Below are positions 44,051 through 54,154 of a stretch of 64,000 bases of DNA, in pieces. A program made the translations under genes and the position numbers. This DNA comes from Branchipolynoe longqiensis (lineage: Eukaryota; Annelida; Polychaeta; Phyllodocida; Polynoidae). Location of the stretch: NCBI GenBank assembly GCA_030323885.1, contig CM059194.1, positions 25,547,363 to 25,611,362 on the forward strand. The letters are read 5' to 3'. Each line of letters opens with the position of its first letter. Positions within the stretch are counted from its first letter, which is position 1. The notes beneath the pieces were generated by a model. It was given only the letters and a program-made list of their open reading frames with translations, was not told where the DNA came from and made no database searches.

Positions 44051-44629
44051 AAATGACCGGACCAAAAAGACTGGCTGAAAACATTCCAGTTCCAACGGTA
44101 TGAGTTGTGTCGTCTGCTGGGTCATTATTATCGATTAGAGCGATGCAGCTGCACCTCCAGTCCTCGTATCACTATCTAGTCTGCAATATGCCATTATCGC
44201 CCCCCCCCCCCCACCACACACACACCGCGCGTTTTCCCGCCTAATCATGATTGGACTGGCTTATATCATGGTGCCAATGTAAGTACCCCCCCAGGAAACC
44301 CACCAGTTAGGTAGGACCACAGTGAATCCTATAAACAAACCACACTAACATCCTATCCAGGTCCTTCGCAAGTGCTGTCGATCCGGATTGAGTACGTAAG
44401 TAAAGTGGACAGAAGTGCTGGTTGGGAGATGGCTACATGTTGCACCTGTGATTCTTCTAGTTCTAGTTCTACTCGTAAGGAGGTGACAACAGTTGCACGC
44501 CGGGATAGAGCGCCAGGACTTACCTGTCTGAGGAGGAAGGTGTTGACGGTCCGACTGGTAGGACGGGAGTGAGTGGTTCCACAACGGCAAAACGCGGCAC
44601 CAGCGCTGGGGACGCGGCAAAATCACACA

Positions 44630-44812
44630 CGCACATAGATACACACGCACACGCTCACGTACACGCGGGAATCACTATAGATCCGTCACGCACACGTGTA
44701 CACACACACACACTCATACACACACAGGGAAAACACTATAGATCCACCACACACACACACGTGTACACACACATACTCAAACACACACACACACACGCCC
44801 AGACCCATACCG
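44630..44812. repeat. CACACG/ACAC microsatellite with a short duplicated block
   Basis: CA-rich with a repeated AACACTATAGATCC block (about 44671 and 44731). DNA at 44100-44630 shows C-runs but no gene. Confidence 0.8.
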
Positions 44813-44873
44813 CCCAGACCATAGACTTGCCACAAGCATAGCATCTATTGTGTGTTTTGTTTGTTTAAGGCCC

Positions 44874-46030
44874 TGTCACACCTCACCGGATTGAGGAACC
44901 GGACAGAAACCGGACACTGTCCGGTGAAATAGGGCAATGTATGGCTCATATACGGTTGGCGTCCAGCGTGTCCGTTCTCTGTCCGGTGGTGTCCGGTGTG
45001 TACGGTGGGAAGTTTTGAACATGCACACAACTTGTACCGGACACAACCGGACTGACATGTATGGTTGGTGTCCGGTTTAAGTCCGTTTTGTCCATTTCAT
45101 GTCCGGTGTAGCAGGAAATCGCAAACCCTGTAAATCGCAAACCCCCACTTGTGATTTCCTAGGAAATCGCAAACCCCCATGCCATATATGGGCATGGGGG
45201 GTTTGCGATTTCCTAGGAAATCACATATCCCCCCTGGAGATCGCAAACCCCCCATGTTAATGATACAGATAGCTGAAATTTCACTTATGGCGATTTGTTT
45301 ACTTTACATTCGTCGATTCGAAAATATTAACATCGCCGCCGTTGCGGCGGCAGCGTTCATCTCGCTTCAATTTTAGGGTTAATTTAATAAAATTTCACTT
45401 ATTGCGTATGTAATTCTGTTAAATATGATAGCATTTGAATAGATTTGGGCTTAATATATTGCCACCGATGCGACGGCGGCGGCGGCGATGTTTAGTTGAC
45501 GTTCGACAGTATGGATATCGACATCGAAGCGGCGGTGGTGGCGGTAGGCCTATAGCTGCCCTGCTTGTGGTGATAAATGTTACAAAGCATGGGGGTGGGG
45601 GGGGTTTGTAATTTCCAGGGGGGGTTTGTGATTTCCTAGTAAATCGCAAACCCCGGGGTGTGCAATTTCCAGGGGTTTGCGATTTACTGCCACACCGGTA
45701 CCCATCCGTTACGTCTCTGGTTTGCTTCCTGCAGAGTCCGTTGACGGTGTTGCGGGAATTTGGTCAGTATATGTTTTTGGCGTGTCCATGATCAGTCCGG
45801 TACATGTCCATTTTACATTTGGTTGTCATCCGGTTATCGTCCGGTTATCGTCCAGTGGCTATCCGTTCATGTCCGTTTCATGTCCGTTTCATGTCCATTT
45901 CATGTCCATTCGTCCAGCGTCTGTTGACGCGATAGCGCAACATTTCGATACATTTTGATACCGAACACCACTGGACTAGACAATTCTTTGTCCGGTTTAT
46001 GTCCGTTGCTCAATCCGGTAAGGTGTGACA
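44874..46030. mobile_element. 1157-bp nested inverted-repeat element with TGTCACACCT ends
   Basis: Outer ends TGTCACACCTCACCGGATTG and CAATCCGGTAAGGTGTGACA are inverted. Subterminal regions repeat TCCGGT and GTCCG many times on both sides. Inside are inverted GGAAATCGCAAACCCC blocks (45113-45246 and 45586-45690), including a 60-bp palindrome at about 45157-45220. At the centre is the CGG/ATTAAATT module (45268-45560). No ORF and no firm target duplication. Confidence 0.75.
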
Positions 46031-46295
46031 ATCGCTTTACGCAACAACAACAAAAAAGTCATGACCGAGGGCAGACATGCCACAGACTCCATGGCTAATA
46101 AAATAAAATCAAGGGCTTAGCTTCCATAGATATATGCAGGTACGCAGCTGTGTACCACCTGAAATTACATATATTAAAAAACAACAAATCAAAATATATG
46201 GTGTACTTATTTTGGTGAATTTATTCAAAATAAGCATGAAATGAAGTCTGAACATGGCTTATAATAATTCAGAACTATTCTCAGACCACCCAGGT

Positions 46296-46301
<6 letters not shown>

Positions 46302-46326
<25 letters not shown>
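46302..46326. repeat. GT dinucleotide tract
   Basis: GTGTGTGT run of about 25 bp. The rest of 46031-46819 holds only a partial family B terminus (TTAAAGTTACATAATCCG at 46549). Confidence 0.85.
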
Positions 46327-46819
46327 ATTGGTGTGAGCACAGCCAATAGCGTTTTATTCCATCGCAGAAAAATTCTGCATACCACTGAAAACCTCAAGCT
46401 AACCCTCTGTATATGTACGAAACTAAATAAACTACAAAAACAATACTACTTCAATACTAAGGATCCAAATTCATTGAATGGACTGTGAACAGACTGTTAT
46501 GAGTAAAGCAGGTAGACTGGTGGTCCATGTCATCAGTTTAAGATTGTTAAAGTTACATAATCCGTTGGTTTTAATATTTTATTCTCAGTCATATTTTCTT
46601 TAGATCCGTGAATATATTAAGGTGAGAATTAGGGGCCGTCCAACATTATCAACATTTTGACGGTCGTACAAAGTGTATAACAGAGGAGGGGGGCAGTCAG
46701 TAAGGTACAACTTTTATCGCTTACTAAACTATTGATGTATATATTTTTTTTAAAGAAGTTTTTGTACATTAGATAATTAAGCAGGAGAATTTTGAGTCAT
46801 GGACAATTGGCCTTCTTCA

Positions 46820-46990
46820 TCCAGGGATCCTTGGCCTATCTTAGTAATGCTGAACGTCTGGTTAGGTAGCACCAAGCAGACAAGTATCAATTTTTAAGTT
46901 ATTGGTCTGACTCAACTAGGATTTGAACCCAAGGTTTGAATTCCATGACCTACCAAAATCGGAGGCAGGCACTCAACTCATTTGGCCACC
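46820..46990 (-). repeat. SINE-1 head and body fragment
   Basis: CTTAGTAATGCTGAACGTC, AGTATCAATTTTTAAG, GGTCTGACTCAACTAGGAT and ACTCATTTGGCCACC match the SINE complement without its tail. Confidence 0.65.
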
Positions 46991-47410
46991 TAATCTGTGT
47001 CTGTTGTAAAATGTTGATGTCTACTACTTTGGAGGGTGAGTGGAAAAGTAGTACTCTTTGTACTGCCATTAAAATGTTGACAACGTTGAACGACCCCTTA
47101 CAGACTTGCATTATTTAGTTCGGAATAAATTTCATGATAATTGGCTAACCTTGGAGAGATTTAAAGTAAACAGATGAAAAATAATCCACGTGTGCAGACC
47201 AGGTGAAGCCAAGTGGAATACGGCATTGCTACATTGGTCGTAATGCGAAGCATTGCGCTTGATGCGTGGAGAGGAAGAGACCCTCCCCCCGCCTCCCGGG
47301 TCGTCGCGCAGCATTCGCACCTCGCGCGACGCCCGCCTCTCAGCCTTCCTCCTCCCCCCTCCCCCGGGCCATTGCTTTCGCACCTCACCTGTCACCGCCC
47401 TCCTGCCTCC

Positions 47411-47419
47411 CTTATAAGG
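47411..47419 (+). promoter_or_regulatory. TATA box of the GC-rich element
   Basis: CTTATAAGG in a C-rich leader, followed about 30 bp later by CCCTCAGTCACTCG, a plausible initiator. The motif and its surroundings are conserved in the partial copy at 55313-55325 (complement), which supports function in the element. Confidence 0.6.
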
Positions 47420-47545
47420 CCGCCCGCCGGCCTCCCTCAGTCACTCGCCTTCCTGCCCTCCTCCAAGCTCTGCCTTTTTCCTGCTTCTGGCTCTCCACCA
47501 CCACTGCTTCACCTCGGACCGCTGCATCTCCTCGGACCGCCCAGC

Positions 47546-48143
47546 ATGCCCGGACAAGGAAAGGGTAGGGGCCGCAAGAGCTCCCGCGCAACCCTCATGG
47601 CCACCCCGGGGCCCTCCTCGGGCTCGCCGGGAGGCCCTTCACCGTCTACGGCCCCGGCGTCTCCCTCGGCGCCCCCGGACCGCGCCTCGGGCATCGAGAC
47701 GGCCACGATCCTCGAGGCCCTCCACCGCCTCACCACCCGCATGGACGCCTTCGAGTCGGGGGGCGCCCAGGGGGCACCCGACAGCCCCCCGCCTGCACCG
47801 AGGCAGCAGGCCGCCTACATCACGCCGGCCGCCCCAGCACCTCGGGCGCGCGCCATGGCCGGGGCCCGTCCCCCACCGCCACCTCAAGCGACCCTGCCGG
47901 GGGCCGTGCACCCCCAATACGAACGCTACGGCCGCCTCACCGCTCAAGCTGCCCCCGCTCCGCCCCCCGGATACCTCCAGGAGGCGCTCGAGCACACCCC
48001 AGCATCCGCGGCCGACGCCGTCCGCGAGATCCTGGCCTCCGCCGAGGCGCACCACACCGTCAGGCGCCGAGGTGTGCTGAGTGACTACATCTTCCCCTCG
48101 GACCTCGTGGAGAAGGGCCCTGAGCGGAAGCCGGTGAAGAGGG
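47546..48143 (+). CDS. Retroelement gag-like protein, N-terminal part
   Basis: I choose the ATG at 47546 (MPGQGKGRGRKSSRATLMAT) because it is the first downstream of the TATA box; the frame is open further upstream but would start before the promoter. The protein is Ser/Pro/Ala-rich, has a short helical patch (IETATILEALHRLTTRMDAF), a second Pro-rich part (QYERYGRLTAQAAPAPPPGY), and ADAVREILASAEAHHTVRRR with GVLSDYIFPSDLVEKGP. At about 48143 homology to the 26.4 kb gene jumps to another frame, so a +1 change (mutation, sequence error or programmed shift) is needed. No enzyme domain. Role inferred: capsid-like RNA binding. Confidence 0.5.
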
Positions 48144-48716
48144 GCGAGGCATCCAGCCTTCCCCGCCCACTCCGTCCAGGGCCTCCACCACCACCACCTC
48201 ACCGTGATGAGGGACATCCTCGTGCATCCGTGGCCTACCGTCCGCCGTTATTCCGAGGCCATCTTCACCTGGATAGCGGACGGGAGGCTCCCCCACGGAT
48301 GGCACGATCCAGTCGCCCTCAACATGCTGAGGATGGACTCCCTCACCATGCCCGCCACCCTCACCCAACCCGCCCTGGCAGCACCAGCCCCCCGAGGCGA
48401 GGTTTCTCCCCGAGGCGCACACCTGCCCCGGGCCCAAGTCGACACCCGCATCGCCTACGACAGGCAGACTCACGGGGCCCCCTGCCCCGCCTGGAACCGC
48501 GAGCCCGCCTCGTGTGACCGGGCCCCCGTCGGGGAGGCCCACGGCGAGGCGGGGGCCCAACACCGGCACGTGTGCGCCTACTGCGCCAACGTGCGGCACA
48601 TGCTGACGATGCACAGCGAGGCCGGCTGCCTTACCAAGCAAGCCCGTGAGCGCCAGACCCCGGCCACCTCGGCGGATTTTTGCGCCTCACCCACACCACT
48701 GCCAACAACCCTGTGA
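48144..48716 (+). CDS. Retroelement gag-like protein, C-terminal zinc-finger part
   Basis: Continues the previous entry in a shifted frame: ARHPAFPAHSVQGL, LTVMRDILVHPWPTVRRYSE, AIFTWIADGRLPHGWHD. The end has GAPCPAWN, a Cys, and H-V-C-A-Y-C-x9-H-x4-C (C-x17-H-x-C-x2-C-x9-H-x4-C overall). Each block pairs with one in 26456-26997, which lacks the first Cys. A TGA ends it at 48714-48716. The motif suggests single-stranded nucleic-acid binding. The exact retroelement family is uncertain. Confidence 0.5.
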   Translation, partial: ARHPAFPAHSVQGLHHHHLTVMRDILVHPWPTVRRYSEAIFTWIADGRLPHGWHDPVALNMLRMDSLTMPATLTQPALAAPAPRGEVSPRGAHLPRAQVDTRIAYDRQTHGAPCPAWNREPASCDRAPVGEAHGEAGAQHRHVCAYCANVRHMLTMHSEAGCLTKQARERQTPATSADFCASPTPLPTTL

Positions 48717-49422
48717 CCCCCACCGACAACCCCCCAGCGACCACCAATCGAAACGCCGCCCAGACAGAGCCGGGGATCATCACCTCGCACCTCACGCCTC
48801 AGGCACAGCCCAGCCTCACGAACCCTCCCCAGACAGCGCAGCCCCAGACAGCACAGCCGCTGACCATCACAGCCTCCACGACACAGCTTTCATCAATCCG
48901 CCCGACCCGACCCCGACCCCCACCCCGCCCAGCCCTGAGGACTTCGCTGGCCCCCTGCTCGACCCTCGCCGGACCTCCTCACCGCATCTCTCCAAGGAGC
49001 GGGCCTCCCCAACCTTTTTGGCCGCCCGCTCCCTGTCGACGTAGGCCCCGGACACATCACCCCACCCAGACCTTCAACTTCCCCAGCTTCCGCCGAGAAC
49101 CCCGCCCAAGCCTCGCCTGGGTCTCCCTCCCGCGCTATCCCAGCCCAGCCCTGGACCTAGGCCGCGGCCTACGCCTCGGGCCCCCGCCTCGGGCGCACCT
49201 CGAGCCCTCTCCTCCCTTTTTGGTGGAGGGCTCCTCGGCGCCCCGCCCCCCTCACATGAACTCCTATCACCTCTGACTTTTGCTCCTTATGAGCCCCCCC
49301 CCTGTACATTATTCATTGTCTGTTGCTCCTCATGAGCCTCACTTTGCTTTCTACCTTGTACTGTTGCTCCTCCTGAGCCTCCTTACTGTTGCTATGTTAC
49401 CCTCTGTTGCCAGAGGCGCCCC

Positions 49423-49428
49423 AATAAA
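49423..49428 (+). terminator. Polyadenylation signal of the GC-rich element
   Basis: AATAAA after the Pro-rich region, followed within 30 bp by a T/C-rich stretch (CCTCTTCTTTCC). Plausible 3' end of a transcript started at the 47411 TATA box. Confidence 0.4.
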
Positions 49429-49527
49429 CGCCTCTTCTTTCCACATCCGCCTTGCTTTCTTCCTTTTCGCGCATCAACTAGGTCATGGGGTCATCTGCCA
49501 AGGCTAACGAGTTGTGACCTTCCTAAA

Positions 49528-49875
49528 GCTAAGATTCCTTATACGCGGTATGCGGCATGTGAATGCGAATGCGAATGCGAATAAAAATGCGAATAAAAAT
49601 CGAAAAGCATGTAAATGAATAGTGGTGTTTCCATACGTCCGAATGCGAATACGAACGCAAATGCGAATGCGGCAAATGGATCGACCCATGGACTGATCGG
49701 TGCTAATGCGAATGCGAATACTGCTGCGCTTGCCATAGAAAACAATACTGTTCCTTCACAAATTTGGAGGAAAAACGCCAACAAATGTTGGGGGTTGGCA
49801 TATATCTATGCCGCATATATGACATTCGCATGCCACATGCCGCATGCCGCATGCCACGTATAAGGAATCTTAGCT
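49528..49875. mobile_element. 348-bp MITE with hexamer interior, TAA duplication
   Basis: Ends AGCTAAGATTCCTTATACG and CGTATAAGGAATCTTAGCT are inverted. TAA flanks at 49525-49527 and 49876-49878. Subterminal GCGGCATG blocks are inverted as well, and the interior contains many GAATGC/AATGCG hexamers on one strand (49560-49740). The TWA-type duplication suggests PIF/Harbinger. Confidence 0.75.
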
Positions 49876-49946
49876 TAAGGGGAAAACCTTCAACCAGTAT
49901 CTAAATTGGATATTCTAGGTCAAGTCGAGATAAGTGTTTTGTTTAA

Positions 49947-50263
49947 AGCTACATAGACCGATGAAAGAATAACTATGTCAAACCCAAAACTTTGACCTAT
50001 ATTTGATCCTACAAATCTTATTTAGATACTGTTGCACTTATTAAGCATTTGTTCCTGCGTAGAAAAAGATCCTAAGCCAATTTAATAGAACCTGTTACTG
50101 ATGAAGCCTATAGTTTCAGAATGTTGGCGTGCTTGCCGAAATTAATTTAGAATGTTTTCACTTGAAATATCTATAAAGTTAACCATTTAAAATAAAAAGT
50201 TATTTCAAACTAAGTAAAGTAGACTAAAATTTCAGAAACTCAAAACCATCGAACTATGCAACT
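49947..50263 (+). mobile_element. TTAA MITE, family B, copy 3
   Basis: Flanked by TTAA (49943-49946 and 50264-50267). Ends AGCTACATAGACCGATG and CATCGAACTATGCAACT. A second right-end-like sequence (CATCGAATTATGCGACTTTAA) follows at about 50284-50304, so the end may be duplicated. Confidence 0.8.
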
Positions 50264-50627
50264 TTAACAAAATATTATGATTTCATCGAATTATGCGACT
50301 TTAATTACAAATGTCTGCTCTCGTCTTCAGTATCCATTTGCCTAGTTGTGAATCATGCTCGCGGCTTCCTTGCGCATGCTCCGGTGTGACTGACACTGGT
50401 CAACATCCGGTGGAGGCGAGCTGGGCCACAGGTGGCACCACCGGTAAAGTGTTGTCATACGGTGTATAACAATATAATAATATAGCATTATTCCATTCCG
50501 TATCTTTATACTCTCATATTACGTTATACATCACATGTATATTAATATATATATATATGAAGTGGAGGCAGGCAACACGGACGACTGGAGGCGGATACAG
50601 TTATTTTATTATGAACACAACCGTTAA

Positions 50628-51905
50628 AGGGACCAGCTATAGCTCGCTGGGACACTGCGCGTACTCCGACAAATGCTCTCCAAGCACAACCTTGTTTAGT
50701 TTTTATGTTTAAATGAACCAAGTATGTGTGGGGAGAGTAGGGGACCAGGGCCCTGCTAGTCTGATTTGTTTGTTTGTTGTTGTTTTACGTCCTAGCAACA
50801 TCTAAGGTCATATCGGGACGGGTACCGACTTGTGACAGTGCGCACTCATGGCGACATTATAGTGCTGTCCTACTGGGAAACCAGGCCGCCGGCACCATGA
50901 CCTGGTATCCCACTCAGTCACATTATCCTGACACTGAGCACACCAGTCCTTGCCCTATCCTAATAATGCCGAGCGCCTGGCTAGGAAGCGACAAGTATCA
51001 ATTTTAAAGTCATTGGTTTGACTCGACCGGGACTCGAACCTACGACCCACGATCTACCAGCACGGGAGACGGACGCCCCAACCCACTCGGCCACCCCGTC
51101 TGGTGTCTGCTCGTCTGAACTGCAAAGGCAGTTTGTTGTCTTCAAAATGGCCACCCCCATAGACAGCGGCCATTTGCAATGGAAAAGCTGTGCTGTGATT
51201 GGCTGAAATTGCGGTGCTCACCGGCAACAAGATCAGAAGGATTTGCTGAGCCTGTTACCGGCGAGCACCGCTATTTGATAATATCGCTATCATATTTAAC
51301 AGAATTACATAGGCAATAAGTGAAATTTCATGAAATTAACCCTAAAATCAAACCGATATTAACACTGCTGCTGCATTGGCAGCGATATTAATAAGACAAA
51401 TAAGTGTTCACACTTCCTGTCAACCATTCGCTATTAATATTGTCGAATCGATGAATGTAAACTAAACAAATCACCGCAGTCGGTGAATCGGCGGCGATAT
51501 TGTCAAATAGCGCTGATCGCCGGCAACAGGCTCACACAGTAACAAGAGTTGCTGGTTCCCGGTATGGGCGGCAATATATTAGGCCCAAATCTATTCAAAC
51601 TCTCATATTTAACAGAATTACATGCTGAAAAAGTCAAATTTGGTCAAATTAACCACAAATTCGAAGCGATATTAATGCCGCCACCGAAATTTGGTCAAAT
51701 TAAACCAAAATTCGACATGATATTAATGCCGCTTGCCGGTAACAGGCTGAGCAGATCCCCCTGAGCCTGTTGCCGGCGAGCACCACTATTTCCCAATATC
51801 TAATATACAAATCTCCTCCGCCGCCGGCGCATTAAGCCTCCCTGTGGCACAAATCTGAACTATTCCGAGTTCGTTTGTTTTCCACACGGCGGATAGCTGG
51901 TGACT
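50628..51905 (-). mobile_element. TTAA-flanked element, family A, copy 2 (inverted, SINE-containing)
   Basis: TTAA at 50624-50627 and 51906-51909. Ends AGGGACCAGCTATAGC and GCTATCCGCC.. of 3140-3982, here as complements (GGATAGCTGGTGACT). Interior blocks (TGTGTGGGGAGAGTAGGGGA; GGCCACCCCCATAGACAGCG; GCCGGCAACA) match copy 1 inverted. A full SINE is nested at 50765-51107. It sits exactly inside one of the repeats of 50562-52290, so it is younger than that duplication. Confidence 0.85.
50765..51107 (-). repeat. SINE-1, full length, nested in family A
   Basis: Complement of the full SINE, tail TTTGTTTGTTTGTTGTTGTT at the left. Duplication TGCTAGTCTGA (50754-50764) and TGCTCGTCTGA (51108-51118), one mismatch. 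Copy 1 of family A has a single GCTAGTCTGA-equivalent there, confirming the empty site. Confidence 0.93.
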
Positions 51906-52259
51906 TTAAATAACAAGGAACTGTATCTTCCTTGTCTATGCGCCCTACCGAGTTAATGGGTAAACAATAATGAGTAATGAGTAATACAACAACAAAAAAT
52001 TAGGAGAAGTTACCTGAGCAGCGTCCGAGGGGAAAGTGGGATCCTGCCAGGGGCCGGAAGTCCGAGATCGGGGAGGCCCTCAGGCGCCACCTGATGGACT
52101 CAAACCCAACAAGAGGGGAGGGGGATAGAGTGGAACAAACCCTAACACCAGGGGGGCCTCTGCTCCCAATCTACACTGGAATGTCCCTGATATACGTGTG
52201 TGTAGTGGAGGCAGGCAACACAGACGACTGGAGGTGGATACAGTTATTTTATTATGAAC

Positions 52260-52616
52260 TCAACCATTAAATAACAAGGAACCGTATCTGGCTGGGCTAG
52301 GTGCCATGGACTGAGAGTCCACCCAGCCACCTAACCAGTGTCCATGAGGGCTGTCGTGACACACATATTTGCCAAAATACGCTTGGACAGCAAAGTATTT
52401 GAAAACAGTATCAGACGACCAGTCCCCCCTGGTTTTAATCTCCCATCAGCGCAGTGAGTGACATGAATAGTCGTCAGGATTAAGACCTGCGAGGTTAGAA
52501 AAATGCTTAATTGTGGCCTGCAGAGCCTCGTAAGTTAATGGTTTCAACCTACTGTCCGAAGACGGCACCATAAAGGCAGGTGTATCATCAGATGCCGGGG
52601 CTTGATTAAAGTGCTC
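52260..52616 (-). pseudogene. Tyrosine recombinase C-terminal remnant
   Basis: The minus-strand frame reads EHFNQAPASDDTPAFM, RLKPLTYEALQATIKHFSNL, AGLNPDDYSCHSLR, then a TGA, then IKTRGDWSSDTVFKYFAV. The H-x-x-R box (HSLR, codons 52449-52460) and the GDWSSD...Y box with the presumed nucleophilic Tyr (TAC at 52395-52397) are both visible. The 20 or so residues normally between them (the GGA...G-x-P-x-x-I region) are missing. With the stop this makes it a deleted pseudogene. The motif style resembles Ngaro/Crypton-type recombinases more than the DIRS one at 9223. It is not annotated by any longer frame. Confidence 0.7.
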
Positions 52617-52804
52617 ATTAAATTAAAACAAAAAGTGCCTACTATTCAAATGTGAGCAACGTGACGATAATAACATGACATTTTAATGCATATTTATATA
52701 TGCAAATAAAACCTTACGAATTGCACTTAGTATCTGCATATATTTGACGTGACCTGCCTATTTTCCTGGTAACGCCACGAATTCATACGAGGCAATTTAC
52801 CACC

Positions 52805-53175
52805 TTAGCCCCGTCCTGATATGACCTTAGATGTTGCCAGGACGTAAAACTCCAATAACCAACCAACCTACCACCTTATCACCCACTCATCTCTCCCTGG
52901 TTGAGTCAAACCAATGACTTAAAAATTGATACTTGTCGCTTCCTAGCCTGGCGCTCGGCATTATTAGGATAGGGTAAGGATTGGTTCAAGTGGTTGGCTC
53001 AGTGTCAGGATAATGTGACTGTGTGGGACATCAGGTCATGGTTCTGGTGACTTGGTCCCCCAGTGGGGCAGCACTATAACATCACCATGAGTGCACACTG
53101 TCACAAGTCGGTACCCATCCTGATATGACCTTAGATGTTGGCAGGATGTAAAGCTCCAACAACCAGCCAACCAAC
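52805..53175 (+). repeat. SINE-1 tail fragment followed by a headless SINE-1
   Basis: 52805-52863 is a tail only (TCCTGATATGACCTTAGATG ... AACCAACCAACC). 52890-53175 is a body and tail lacking most of the tRNA head (starts CTCCCTGGTTGAGTCAAACC). DNA 52620-52800 shows nothing recognisable. Confidence 0.85.
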
Positions 53176-53230
53176 CCTTTCGTCTCATTACTGTTTATGG
53201 TTGGTCAGAGAGTGGGGTGGAAGAAGACGA

Positions 53231-54085
53231 AAGCATTATTCACAGGAAACAAAGTATGTAGGCCAATACAGTGTTAACCACAAAAGCATTATTCACAGGA
53301 AACAAAGTATGTAGGCCAATACAGTGTTAACCACGAAAGGTTTATTCACAGGAAACAAAGTATGTAGGCCAATACAGTGTTAACCACAAAAGCATTATTC
53401 ACAGGAAACAAAGTATGTAGGCCTATAGAGTGTTAACCACAAAAGCATTATTCACAGGAAACAAAGTATGTAGGCCTATAGAGTGTTAACCACAAAAGCA
53501 TTATTCACAGGAAACAAAGTATGTAGGCCAATATAGTGTTAACCACGAAAGCATTATTCACAGGAAACAAAGTATGTAGGCCAATACAGTGTTAACCACG
53601 AAAGGTTTATTCACAGGAAACAAAGTATGTAGGCCAATACAGTGTTAACCACAAAAGCATTATTCACAGGAAACAAAGTATGTAGGCCTATAGAGTGTTA
53701 ACCACAAAAGCATTATTCACAGGAAACAAAGTATGTAGGCCAATATAGTGTTAACCACGAAAGCATTATTCACAGGAAACAAAGTATGTAGGCCAATACA
53801 GTGTTAACCACGAAAGGTTTATTCACAGGAAACAAAGTATGTAGGCCAATACAGTGTTAACCACGAACGCATTATTCAAAGGAAACAAAGTATGTAGGCC
53901 AATACAGTGTTAACCACGAAAGCATTATTCACAGGAAACACAGTATGTAGGCCAATACAGTGTTAACCACGAAAGCATTATTCAAAGGAAACAAAGTATG
54001 TAGGCCAATACAGTGTTAACCACAAAAGCATTATTCAAAGGAAACAAAGTATGTAGGCCTATACAGTGTCAACCACGAAAACACA
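53231..54085. repeat. 53-bp satellite, 16 units
   Basis: Unit CATTATTCACAGGAAACAAA followed by GTATGTAGGCCAATACAGTG and TTAACCACGAAAG. Period 53 bp from 53244 to 54038 by the GGAAACAAAG position. Variants (AAAGG for CAAAG; CCTATAGAG for CCAATACAG; AGGTTT for AGCATTA) are shared by non-adjacent units, so multi-unit duplication has occurred. Confidence 0.95.
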
Positions 54086-54154
54086 TAAAACACACTAGCA
54101 AAGAGACACACATGAAAAAAAAGAAGCAACACTAGCATATGGCGATACTAAGAG

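Larger units (their letters stand above)
47232..49480 (+). mobile_element. GC-rich retroelement, 5' half, gag-like gene
   Basis: Starts at CATTGGTCGTAATGCGAAGC. The same start occurs on the minus strand at 55560, which fixes a 5' boundary. After a C-rich region comes a TATA box (47411), an untranslated leader, a gag-like gene (47546-48716, one frame change) and a long Pro-rich stretch (48717-49270, frames shifting). The last reads near SSLFGGGLLGAPPPSHELLS, which resembles a gag-pol junction. An AATAAA lies at 49423. No reverse transcriptase or recombinase follows. GC content is far above the surroundings, which may indicate recent arrival or strong CpG retention. Class (YR retrotransposon) is inferred from the gag type only. 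Confidence 0.6.
50562..52290 (-). mobile_element. Putative 3' terminus of a PAT/Ngaro-like element (B1-A2-B2)
   Basis: An about 85-bp sequence (GTGGAGGCAGGCAACAC ... CAGTTATTTTATTATGAAC ... TAACAAGGAAC) occurs at 52204-52285. It occurs again, split by a TTAA element, at 50562-50627 plus 51910-51927. Without that insertion the copies flank about 280 bp (51928-52203). On the minus strand they follow a tyrosine-recombinase remnant. Recombinase, B1, A2, B2 is the split-direct-repeat end known from PAT and Ngaro elements. A simple tandem duplication is the alternative. The partner A1 is not in the window. Confidence 0.5.

Noticed and set aside
43605..44125. Open frames of 110-159 codons rich in His/Thr/Tyr or Cys/Val/Tyr
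   Set aside because: They lie on a CA/TA microsatellite and are low complexity on both strands.
47213..47545. Earlier start for the GC-rich gag-like frame
   Set aside because: The upstream part of the frame overlaps the TATA box and leader; the first ATG after the promoter is at 47546.
53231..54085. Regular direct repeats resembling a CRISPR array
   Set aside because: Units are contiguous with no unique spacers, and the genome is animal; it is a satellite.
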